Below, piece by piece: positions 42,178 to 48,884 of a stretch of DNA of 48,884 bases (the stretch's first letter is position 1; every line of letters begins with the position of its first letter). The position numbers and the translations under genes are program-made. The DNA comes from CAZHAC01 sp964383855. GTDB lineage: Bacteria > Chloroflexota > Dormibacteria > Dormibacterales > Dormibacteraceae. The stretch lies in assembly GCA_964383855.1 (NCBI GenBank), contig CAYLIP010000014.1, positions 1 to 48,884 of the forward strand, written 5' to 3'. The notes beneath the pieces are model-generated. The model searched no databases. It was not told the origin of the DNA and saw only the letters and a list, made by a program, of their open reading frames with translations.

Positions 42178-43155
42178 TTGCGCATCGCTGTCGACGGGAT
42201 GGGCGGGGACTTCGCGCCCGAGCAGGTGGTCGAGGGAGCCGCGCTGGCCGCCGCCGATTTCCCGGAGACGGAGATCACTGTGGTCGCCCGGCCCGAGGTG
42301 AAGGCGATGGTCGACCGGCATCCGGCTCTGCGCTTCCTGGCCGCGGCCGAGGTCGTCGAGATGGACGACCACCCGGCGCAGGCCGTGCGTCAGAAGCGCG
42401 ACTCCTCGATGGTGGTCTGCGCTCGCCTCTGTCGAGAGGGCAAGGCCGACGGCTGGGTCTCGGCCGGCAACTCGGGCGGCATCATGGCCGCCGCGCTGCT
42501 GGTGCAGGGCCGGGTCAAGGGCGTTGACCGGCCGGCCCTGGGCAGCGTCGTGCCCACGCAGGAGGGCACCGCCTACTTCCTCGACGTGGGCGCCAACGTG
42601 GATTCCCGGCCCGAGTTTCTGGTCCAGTTTGCGCAGATGGGGACCGTCTACTCGCGAACGCTGATGAGCCGCGCCAACCCTCGGGTGGGCCTGCTCGCCA
42701 ACGGTGAGGAGGAGTCCAAGGGCGACGAGCTTGTGCGCGACGTGCACGCCAAGCTGAAGGTGCACGAAGGCCTCAACTTCGTCGGCAACGTGGAGCCGAA
42801 GGAGATGTTCGCGGGCAAGGCGGACGTGATCGTGGCCGACGGCTTTGCCGGCAATCTCACGATCAAGACAGCCGAGGCCACCGCGGACTTTCTCTTCAAG
42901 AACATGCGCGAGGTGATCCCGAGCACGCTGCCGGGCAAGCTGGGTGGACTGCTGATCCGGCCCGGCGTTCAGAGAATCCGGTCCCGGATCGACTGGCGCG
43001 AGTTCGGCGGGGCGCCGCTGCTCGGCATCGACGGAGTGGCCGTGGTCGCCCATGGGCGCTCTGACGCGCGCGCGGTGCGCAACGCCATCCGGGTTGGCCG
43101 GGAGGCGGTCGAGGGGCGTTTGGTGGAGCGGATTCGGGAGGCGGTGAGCGCATGA
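42178..43155 (+). CDS. plsX: Phosphate acyltransferase PlsX
   Basis: 325 aa. It converts acyl-ACP to acyl phosphate for phospholipid synthesis. It begins RIAVDGMGGDFAPEQVVEGA and contains VSAGNSGGIMAAALL, FLDVGANVDSRPEFLVQFA, VGLLANGEEESKGDEL and GGAPLLGIDGVAVVAHGRSD. The TTG start at 42178 gives the family's N-terminus. It sits between gyrB and fabF, and its stop overlaps fabF (ATGA). Confidence 0.95.
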   Translation: MRIAVDGMGGDFAPEQVVEGAALAAADFPETEITVVARPEVKAMVDRHPALRFLAAAEVVEMDDHPAQAVRQKRDSSMVVCARLCREGKADGWVSAGNSGGIMAAALLVQGRVKGVDRPALGSVVPTQEGTAYFLDVGANVDSRPEFLVQFAQMGTVYSRTLMSRANPRVGLLANGEEESKGDELVRDVHAKLKVHEGLNFVGNVEPKEMFAGKADVIVADGFAGNLTIKTAEATADFLFKNMREVIPSTLPGKLGGLLIRPGVQRIRSRIDWREFGGAPLLGIDGVAVVAHGRSDARAVRNAIRVGREAVEGRLVERIREAVSA

Positions 43156-44399
43156 GCAGCGATGGCCGCAGGCGCGTGGTTGTGACCGGCATGGGCACCG
43201 TGAACCCGATCGGGAAGACGCTCGACGAGTTCTGGAGCTCGCTGATCGAAGGCAAGAGCGGTTCTGCTCCGATCGAGGGCTTCTCGACCGAGCGGCTGAC
43301 GACCAAGTTCGCATGCCAGGTCAAGGGCTTCACGCCCGAGGATTACATGGACCGCCGGGTCGCGCAGCGGACCGCCCGCTTCACGCAGCTGGCCCTCGCG
43401 TCGGCCCAGCTGGCGGTGACTGATGCCGAGCTCGACATGTCCAAGGAGGACGAGTTCCGCGTCGGCATCGAGCTGGGCACCGGCATCGGCGGCTTCGACA
43501 TGATGACCGAGCAGGCCCATACGTTCCTCGCCGGCGGCCGGCTGCATCCGCTGTTCGCGACCATGGTCATCCCCAACATCGCCGCCGCCCAGGTCGCCAT
43601 GCAGTTCGGCATGAAGGGTGAGAACGGCACCATCGTCACCGCCTGCGCGGCCTCGACGCACTCGCTCGGCGTGGCCATGCGCGCGATCCGCCACGGGCAC
43701 GCCGACGTGATGCTGGCCATGGGGTCCGAGGCCTCGCTCTGCGAGACCGGGATCTCGGCCTTCAACGCCATCAAGGCCTTGTCCACCCGCAACGACGATC
43801 CCGAGCACGCCTCCCGGCCCTTCGACGCCGGGCGGGACGGCTTCGTCCCCGCCGAGGGCGCCGGCACCCTGGTCCTGGAGTCGCTGGAGCACGCGCAGGC
43901 ACGCGGGGCCAAGGTGTACGGCGAGGTGGCCGGTTATGGCAACACCGACGACGCCTTCCACCAGGTGGCCCCGGACCAGACCGGGCGGGCCCCCGCGCAG
44001 GCGATGAAGCTGGCGATCGAGGACGCCGGCATCCGGCCCGAGGACATCGACTACGTCAACGCGCACGGCACCTCGACGCAGCTCAATGACGCGGCCGAGA
44101 CCCGCGCCCTGAAGACGGTGCTGGGCGAGCACGCGAAGAAGGTCGCCATCTCCTCCACCAAGTCGATGCTCGGCCACCTGCTGGGCGCCGCCGGTGCCGT
44201 GGAGGCGATCGCCACCTTCCTGTCCATCCAGAAAGGGATGGTCCACCCGACCATCAACTACTCGACGCCAGACCCGGAGTGCGACCTCGACTACGTGCCC
44301 AACGAGGCGCGCCGGCTCGAGGTCCGGACGGCCATCTCCAACAGCTTTGGATTCGGCGGCCAGAACTCGGTCGTGGTGCTCAGGAGATTCGAGGAATAG
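43152..44399 (+). CDS. fabF: 3-oxoacyl-[ACP] synthase II
   Basis: 415-aa condensing enzyme of fatty acid elongation. The catalytic triad is visible: Cys in TIVTACAASTHSLGVAMRAI, His in YVNAHGTSTQLNDAAET, and Lys/His in ISSTKSMLGHLLGAAGAVEA. The glycine-rich FGFGGQNSVVVLRRF end is typical. It is coupled to plsX, and gyrA begins 3 bp after its stop. Confidence 0.95.
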   Translation: MSSDGRRRVVVTGMGTVNPIGKTLDEFWSSLIEGKSGSAPIEGFSTERLTTKFACQVKGFTPEDYMDRRVAQRTARFTQLALASAQLAVTDAELDMSKEDEFRVGIELGTGIGGFDMMTEQAHTFLAGGRLHPLFATMVIPNIAAAQVAMQFGMKGENGTIVTACAASTHSLGVAMRAIRHGHADVMLAMGSEASLCETGISAFNAIKALSTRNDDPEHASRPFDAGRDGFVPAEGAGTLVLESLEHAQARGAKVYGEVAGYGNTDDAFHQVAPDQTGRAPAQAMKLAIEDAGIRPEDIDYVNAHGTSTQLNDAAETRALKTVLGEHAKKVAISSTKSMLGHLLGAAGAVEAIATFLSIQKGMVHPTINYSTPDPECDLDYVPNEARRLEVRTAISNSFGFGGQNSVVVLRRFEE

Positions 44400-44402
44400 C
44401 CC

Positions 44403-46898
44403 ATGTCTGAAGAGACGCCGCCCAGCATCGGGACCGTGCTCGCCAAGTCGCTGCAGGAGGAGATGCAGACCTCCTACATGGACTACGCGATGTCGGTCAT
44501 CATCGCCCGGGCGCTGCCCGAGGTCCGTGACGGGTTGAAGCCGGTCCAGCGCCGCATCCTCTACGCGATGAACGGAGCCGGGGCCACCTCCGGCTCCCGC
44601 TACCGGAAGTGCGCGGCCTTCGTCGGCGACGTCCTCAAGCTCTACCACCCGCACGGCGACACCGCCGTCTATGACGCGCTTGTGCGCATGGCCCAGCCCT
44701 TCTCGCTGCGCTATCCCCTGATCGACGGGCAGGGCAACTTCGGCTCTGTCGACGGGGACCGCGCCGCCGCCATGCGGTACACGGAGGCGCGGATGTCGGC
44801 GATCGCGAGCGAACTGCTCGCCGACATCGAGAAGAACACCGTCGACATGATCCCCAACTACGACGGTTCCGAGGAGGAGCCGGTGGTGCTGCCCTCGCGG
44901 GTGCCCAACCTGCTCGTCAATGGCGCCTCCGGAATCGCCGTCGGAATGACCACCAACATTCCGCCCCACAACCTGCGCGAGGTCTGCTCGGCGGTGGCAC
45001 ATCTGGTCGAGAACCCGGACGCCACGGCCGAGGACCTGCTCCAGTTCGTGACCGGTCCCGACTTCCCGACCGGCGGGATGATCATGGGCACCACCGGGAT
45101 CAAGCAGGCCTACGCCACCGGCCACGGCAAGATCGTGGTCCGCGGCCGCCACACTTTCGAGGAGGCGGCCAACGGCCGGGAGCGGATCATCATCGACGAG
45201 CTTCCCTACGCGGTCAACAAGGCCAATCTGGTCCAGAAGATCGCTGAGCTGGTCTCCGACCGCAAGCTCGAGGGCATCGCCGACCTCCGCGACGAATCCG
45301 ATCGCCGCGGGATGCGGATAGTGATCGAGCTCAAGCGCGAGGCCAAGCCCTACACCGTCCTCAACAACCTGTACAAGCACACCTCGCTGCAGCAGACCTT
45401 CGGCGTGATCATGCTGGCGATCGTCGACGGCCGCCCGGTGGTGCTCTCCCTCAAGGACGCCCTCCAGCGGTTCATCGACCACCGGCGGGACGTCATCCTG
45501 CGGCGGACCCGCTTCGATCTCGAGAAGGCGCAGGAGCGCGCCCACATCCTCGAGGGCTTGAAGATCGCCCTCGACCACCTGGACGAGGTGATCCGGACCA
45601 TCCGGGCCGCTTCCGACACCGACACCGCGAGCACGCAGCTGCAGGCGAACTTTGGGCTATCGGAGCGGCAGGCCAAGGCGATCCTGGCCATGACCCTGGG
45701 CCGGCTGACGGCCCTCGAGCGCAAGAAGATCGACGACGAGTACGAGGAGGTGATCAAGACGATCGCCTACCTGGAGTCGATCCTGGCCTCCGACGCCAAG
45801 GTGCGGACGCTGATCGTGGAGGAGATGAGCGAGCTGATCAAGAAGTACGGCGACGATCGCCGCACCGCGATCAGCGATCAGGAGCCCACCGAGCTCTCAG
45901 CCGAGGATTTGATCCCGCGCGAGGAGGTCGTGGTCACGCTCACCCATCGGGGCTACGCCAAGCGGCAGCCTTCGCGGCTGTTCCGGGCTCAGCGCCGGGG
46001 CGGCGTGGGGCTGCGCGGCGCCCGCACGGTGGCCGGCGGCGAGGCGCCCAGCGGCACTCGCGAAGAGGACTATGCCGAGCACCTGCTTATCACCCACACG
46101 CACGCCTCCATCCTCTTCTTCACGCAGAGCGGCCGCGTCTTCCAGCTCCGGGTGCATGAGATCCCTGAGCGCGATCGCACCGCCAAGGGCATGCCGATCA
46201 ACAACCTGATCGAGGTCTCGCACGGCGAGCGGATAAGCGCCGTCTTCGTCCGTCCCGAAGCCGACGATCCCTCGGCGCGCTTCATGCTCATGGTCACCAA
46301 GAACGGCTACATCAAGAAGACCGCGATGAGGGAGTACGCCAACGTGCGGCGCAACGGCCTGATCGCGATCAACCTCCAGGCCGGCGACGAGCTGAACTGG
46401 GTGCAGCCGACCTCGGGCGAGGACGAGATCATCATCGCCTCACGGATGGGCAAGGCCATCCGCTTCAGCGAGGCCGAGGTGCGGCCCATGGGCCGGGACA
46501 CCCAGGGCGTGATCGGAATGCGGCTCGGACGAGGTGACGAGGTGGCCGGGATGGCGATCGCGCGCGACCAGGCCGACCTGCTGGTGGTCACCGAACGGGG
46601 CTACGGCAAGCGGACGCCGATCTCCGAGTATCCGTCGCACCATCGGGCCGGACAGGGGGTGTTCACACTCAAGGTGACCGACCGGGTCGGCCAGCTGGCG
46701 GCGCTGCGCGTGGTCGAGGACCCGGAGGAGGAGATCCTGCTGATCACCGCGTCGGGCATGGTCATGCGGACGCCGGTCGGCGCCATCTCCCGGATCGGCC
46801 GGCAGACCCAGGGCGTGATCGTGATGCGAATCCAGCCGGAAGACCAGATGGCAGGGCTGGCGCCGGTGGGTGTCAGCGACGAAGTAGTCGAGCCCTAG
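44403..46898 (+). CDS. gyrA: DNA gyrase subunit A
   Basis: 831 aa. The catalytic tyrosine is in AAMRYTEARM, and the N-terminal SYMDYAMSVIIARALPEVRD and LLVNGASGIAVGMTTNIPPH are canonical. The C-terminal beta-pinwheel includes the GyrA box QRRGGVGLRG (usual form QRRGGKG). The DNA-gate helix before the quinolone pocket reads KCAAFVGDVLKLYHPHGDTA, with Thr at the position of E. coli Ser83 and several changes just before it. The chromosome's gyrB lies 2.2 kb upstream, separated by plsX-fabF. Confidence 0.96.
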   Translation: MSEETPPSIGTVLAKSLQEEMQTSYMDYAMSVIIARALPEVRDGLKPVQRRILYAMNGAGATSGSRYRKCAAFVGDVLKLYHPHGDTAVYDALVRMAQPFSLRYPLIDGQGNFGSVDGDRAAAMRYTEARMSAIASELLADIEKNTVDMIPNYDGSEEEPVVLPSRVPNLLVNGASGIAVGMTTNIPPHNLREVCSAVAHLVENPDATAEDLLQFVTGPDFPTGGMIMGTTGIKQAYATGHGKIVVRGRHTFEEAANGRERIIIDELPYAVNKANLVQKIAELVSDRKLEGIADLRDESDRRGMRIVIELKREAKPYTVLNNLYKHTSLQQTFGVIMLAIVDGRPVVLSLKDALQRFIDHRRDVILRRTRFDLEKAQERAHILEGLKIALDHLDEVIRTIRAASDTDTASTQLQANFGLSERQAKAILAMTLGRLTALERKKIDDEYEEVIKTIAYLESILASDAKVRTLIVEEMSELIKKYGDDRRTAISDQEPTELSAEDLIPREEVVVTLTHRGYAKRQPSRLFRAQRRGGVGLRGARTVAGGEAPSGTREEDYAEHLLITHTHASILFFTQSGRVFQLRVHEIPERDRTAKGMPINNLIEVSHGERISAVFVRPEADDPSARFMLMVTKNGYIKKTAMREYANVRRNGLIAINLQAGDELNWVQPTSGEDEIIIASRMGKAIRFSEAEVRPMGRDTQGVIGMRLGRGDEVAGMAIARDQADLLVVTERGYGKRTPISEYPSHHRAGQGVFTLKVTDRVGQLAALRVVEDPEEEILLITASGMVMRTPVGAISRIGRQTQGVIVMRIQPEDQMAGLAPVGVSDEVVEP

Positions 46899-46904
46899 CC
46901 GGCT

Positions 46905-47219
46905 GTGAACTGGCTCGGCTATGCCGGAGTCGTCCTGCTGGTGGTGGCGGCAGCCGTGGTCGCGTTCGGCGTTCTGGCCATCCTGCCTTCGGCTCTGCGC
47001 CTACGCCGGACGTCGCTGCAGACAAGCCACCTGGTCGAGATGTACGGTCAGCACGTCTCCTCCCTGATGCTGCAAGGCGCAGAGCTGACTGCTGAACGTG
47101 ACGCGCTGCTTCGGCCGCTGCGGCCGGTGCTGCGGGTGCTCCGCCATCCGCTCACGGCGGCGCTCTTCGAGAGCTATCGCCGCCGCCGCCGCCGCCGGGC
47201 CGCGGCGAGGTCGCTGTGA
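46905..47219 (+). CDS. Small single-pass membrane protein of unknown function
   Basis: 104 aa. One N-terminal transmembrane helix (YAGVVLLVVAAAVVAFGVLA) is followed by a cytoplasmic region rich in Arg (RRRRRRRAAARSL at the end). The start is GTG 46905, 6 bp after gyrA. Its TGA overlaps the GTG of the histidine kinase, so it probably serves as that soluble kinase's membrane partner or sensor subunit; this is inference. No family recognised. Confidence 0.7.
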   Translation: MNWLGYAGVVLLVVAAAVVAFGVLAILPSALRLRRTSLQTSHLVEMYGQHVSSLMLQGAELTAERDALLRPLRPVLRVLRHPLTAALFESYRRRRRRRAAARSL

Positions 47220-47962
47220 AGCGCCGGCAAAGCACGGGCGCTGCGGCCCGACTGGCCCGGGCGGAGGAAGTCGTGCCCGAGGAGCCGGAGGCGGAGGACC
47301 CGGCAGAAGGAGAGACTGCCACCGACGCCGCCTATCGAATGATCGACGAGGCGGTCGCCCGCGAGCGCATCCGGATCGCCCGCGAGCTCCACGACGGGTT
47401 GGCCGCAGACCTCGCAACCTCGGTGGCGCTCTTCAAGTATTACTTCGAGACCGCCTCCAAGAGCGGCGAGGGGCAGCAGGTTCTACTCAACATCCAGGAG
47501 ATCCTCGAGGCGCTGCTCGAGAACACGCGCAACACGCTGCGGGCGATGAGGCCGCGGCGGCTCGGCAGCTCGGCGCTTATCGACGAGCTTCGCAAGCTGG
47601 CCGACGAATTCGCTCGCCTCCACGGTATCCGGGTCGAGATCTGGACCTCAGGTCGCGAGGAGGACCTGACCCCGGGACAGCGCGAGGTGGTCTTCCACAT
47701 CGTCCGCGAGGCGCTGACCAACGTGCGCCGGCACTCGGGCGCCACCACCTGCCGGGTCCGGCTGGGGCTGGCCGCCCGCCCCTTCCTGGTCGAGATTGCC
47801 GATGAGGGCAAGGGCTTCGAAGGTTCGAACCCCAACGGTTACGGACTGGTTGGCATGCGCGAGCGTGCGGCCGGTATCGGGGGACGGCTGGAAATCGTCA
47901 CCACGCCGGGCCGGGGGACGACCGTCTTCCTGTTCGGCCCCGAGGGCGCCGGGCTGGCCTAG
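47216..47962 (+). CDS. NarL-type soluble sensor histidine kinase (HisKA_3/HATPase)
   Basis: 248 aa. The dimerisation and phospho-acceptor helix has RIRIARELHDGLAADLATSV, with the phosphorylated His in ELHDG. The ATPase domain has the N-box IVREALTNVRRHS, the G1 box ADEGKGF, the G2 box YGLVGMRERAAGIGG and GRGTTVFLF. No transmembrane or obvious sensory domain is present; the N-terminal 45 residues are acidic and low-complexity. The likely partner is one of the LuxR-type regulators downstream, possibly the one cut by the window edge. Confidence 0.9.
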   Translation: MKRRQSTGAAARLARAEEVVPEEPEAEDPAEGETATDAAYRMIDEAVARERIRIARELHDGLAADLATSVALFKYYFETASKSGEGQQVLLNIQEILEALLENTRNTLRAMRPRRLGSSALIDELRKLADEFARLHGIRVEIWTSGREEDLTPGQREVVFHIVREALTNVRRHSGATTCRVRLGLAARPFLVEIADEGKGFEGSNPNGYGLVGMRERAAGIGGRLEIVTTPGRGTTVFLFGPEGAGLA

Positions 47963-47969
47963 GACCGCT

Positions 47970-48617
47970 TCACAGCAGGGTCGGTCGCACTCCGGCCTTG
48001 ATCTCAGGGACCAGGTCGCGCACCTCGGTTCGGGACCGGACCGCAAGCTTGCGCAGCACCGAATCACTGATCTTGGCGGTAGCGGGCGGCGTGCTGCCGG
48101 TGGCCCGCGCGATCTCTGCGTCCGACAATCCCTCCGCGATGAGAAGCGCAACCCGGCGCTCGGGCGGGGTGAGCCGGCCGAGGGGACCGGTCAGGCAGCT
48201 GACGGCGGTCGTGAGCGTCACACCCAGCGCTGAGACGTAGTCGATCTCGTCCTGCGTGTACCAGTGCTCCATCCGCGAGCCCACGATCAATATTCCGACC
48301 GGCCGTGCGCGCGGCAGTCCGACCGGCGCGTAAATGAGGGCCGGCCAGTCGATCTCCCAGTCGCCGTCCGGAATGCGAGGCTCAACGATCGAGGTGACCG
48401 CCAGCGGATGTCGCTCGTAAAGGCAGCGGCGAGCCATCTGGCTCAGCTCCTGGTAGAGAGGTTGCAGCGGCTCGTCGGGCTTCGCAGCGGTGGAGTCGGC
48501 GATGACGCGCAGCCTCCCGTCGCGCATGCCGCCGAGCAGCCAGCGATCATGGTGGAGCACGTCCAGGGCCAGAGCCAGGTGGGTCCGGGTCTTCTCGAGG
48601 TCGATTGTGAGTTCCAT
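47970..48617 (-). CDS. GAF-like domain plus LuxR-type HTH regulator
   Basis: 215 aa. The N-terminal 140 residues resemble a GAF sensor (LPRARPVGILIVGSRMEHWY and YVSALGVTLTTAV). The C-terminus is a LuxR/FixJ-type HTH: LTPPERRVALLIAEGLSDAE, with EIARATGSTPPATAKISDSV instead of the usual TVKxH in the recognition helix, then LRKLAVRSRTEV. It has no receiver domain. ATG 48617 is preferred because TACCGT lies 6 nt upstream; the frame is open to 48659. It is convergent with the kinase gene, 7 bp apart. Confidence 0.82.
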   Translation of the reverse strand: MELTIDLEKTRTHLALALDVLHHDRWLLGGMRDGRLRVIADSTAAKPDEPLQPLYQELSQMARRCLYERHPLAVTSIVEPRIPDGDWEIDWPALIYAPVGLPRARPVGILIVGSRMEHWYTQDEIDYVSALGVTLTTAVSCLTGPLGRLTPPERRVALLIAEGLSDAEIARATGSTPPATAKISDSVLRKLAVRSRTEVRDLVPEIKAGVRPTLL

Positions 48618-48661
48618 GGCGGCACGGTAGGAAGGGACGGGCGGCCCGGCAATCCGCATTT

Positions 48662-48703
48662 CTACGTAGGTCTGGGGCTGATCCCGATATACGTAATTAC
48701 GTA
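48662..48703. promoter_or_regulatory. TACGTA palindromes upstream of the GAF-LuxR gene
   Basis: CTACGTAG (48662-48669) and the perfect 14-bp palindrome TACGTAATTACGTA (48690-48703) lie 45-86 bp upstream of ATG 48617. They are strikingly A/T-rich for this genome. A dimeric regulator, perhaps one of the two LuxR-type proteins here, could bind them. The larger palindrome overlaps the stop codon of the upstream gene. Confidence 0.6.
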
Positions 48704-48884
48704 GTTGCCGCCGGACTGGCGATCCGGCCCACCTCCACCCGGTTGTGGACCGCGTACTTGGCCCGGACGTGCTCGAGGTGGGTGGTCACGGTCCGGACGC
48801 TGATGCCGAGGCGGGCGGCGATCTCCTTGTTGGCCAGGCCGCGGCCGACCAACTCCACGCACTCGCGCTCCCGGCGGGTCAGCC
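48697..48884 (-). CDS. LuxR-type HTH regulator, partial (cut by the window end)
   Basis: The C-terminal 62 codons of a gene that runs off the window. Translation gives LTRRERECVELVGRGLANKE followed by IAARLGISVRTVTTHLEHVR and AKYAVHNRVEVGRI, a canonical NarL/LuxR HTH. The stop is TAA at 48697-48699. A receiver domain may lie outside the window, which would make it the natural partner of the nearby kinase. Other frames here are Arg/Pro-rich shadows. Confidence 0.85.
   Translation of the reverse strand, partial: LTRRERECVELVGRGLANKEIAARLGISVRTVTTHLEHVRAKYAVHNRVEVGRIASPAATT

Noticed and set aside
42969..45578. 869-codon minus-strand frame opposite plsX, fabF and gyrA
   Set aside because: An antisense shadow of three well-identified genes, with His/Gly/Leu-rich noise.
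47821..47842. GGTTCGAACCCC resembling a tRNA T-arm
   Set aside because: It encodes the FEGSNPNG residues of the histidine kinase ATP-lid region, and no matching acceptor or anticodon arms surround it.

Overview
The window is a high-G+C bacterial chromosome segment containing the replication origin. The oriC core is complete: recF-dnaN-dnaA on the minus strand, a 701-bp intergenic region with several DnaA boxes, and rpmH-rnpA-yidD-yidC-jag leaving on the plus strand. parA/parB lie about 6 kb away, and gyrB and gyrA about 15 and 19 kb away. Strong codon bias, frequent GTG and TTG starts, few Shine-Dalgarno sequences, split GcvPA/GcvPB, a DUF4388 protein and an MshA-like glycosyltransferase suggest a Terrabacteria lineage such as Chloroflexota or Dormibacterota. 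That placement is inference. Two 100-N runs (12457-12556 and 18091-18190) show that this is a scaffolded draft, probably from a metagenome.

Layout. 1-2170: rsmG and a thiazole cluster (thiG, a tenI-like gene, thiS). 2145-3644: murE, convergent with thiS and divergent from folP. 3666-7151: folP-folK and two tandem GT4 glycosyltransferases, all overlapping by a few bases. 7199-10996: a minus-strand cell-envelope operon (histidine phosphatase, FemABX transferase, atypical OmpR-family regulator, M23 peptidase). 11092-14424: a DUF4388 protein and a beta-propeller lipoprotein. 14388-17672: an MshA-like GT4, a membrane cytochrome c and an MGDG-synthase-like GT28. 17642-22092: a UvrD helicase-nuclease with a minisatellite inside its nuclease domain, dciA and recF. 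22106-28226: dnaN, dnaA, oriC, the rpmH-to-jag operon and a small acidic gene that lacks an ordinary start codon. 28282-35108: M16 protease, two signal peptidases, parB, parA, a CPBP protease and an NfeD-type protease. 35191-40107: a degenerate sigma-like gene joined to gcvT-gcvH-gcvPA-gcvPB. 40208-46898: gyrB-plsX-fabF-gyrA. 46905-48884: a small membrane protein, a NarL-type histidine kinase and two LuxR-type regulators, the last cut by the window edge.

The most interesting signals are these. (1) Four copies of an asymmetric parS-like 16-mer, two of them inside genes, occur together with a ParB whose recognition helix differs from the usual one. (2) A 27-bp in-frame minisatellite sits between two catalytic strands of the helicase-nuclease. 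(3) A -10-like hexamer repeatedly lies 6-9 nt upstream of a start codon, which points to leaderless mRNAs. (4) A response regulator in the wall operon has Glu at the phospho-acceptor position. (5) A sigma-like protein without promoter-recognition regions leads the glycine-cleavage operon. (6) Several genes, including rpmH, have no ATG/GTG/TTG where the conserved N-terminus begins. No tRNA, rRNA, CRISPR array, insertion sequence or prophage was recognised. The region is mostly housekeeping, and I did not find a clear-cut novel defence or mobile system.
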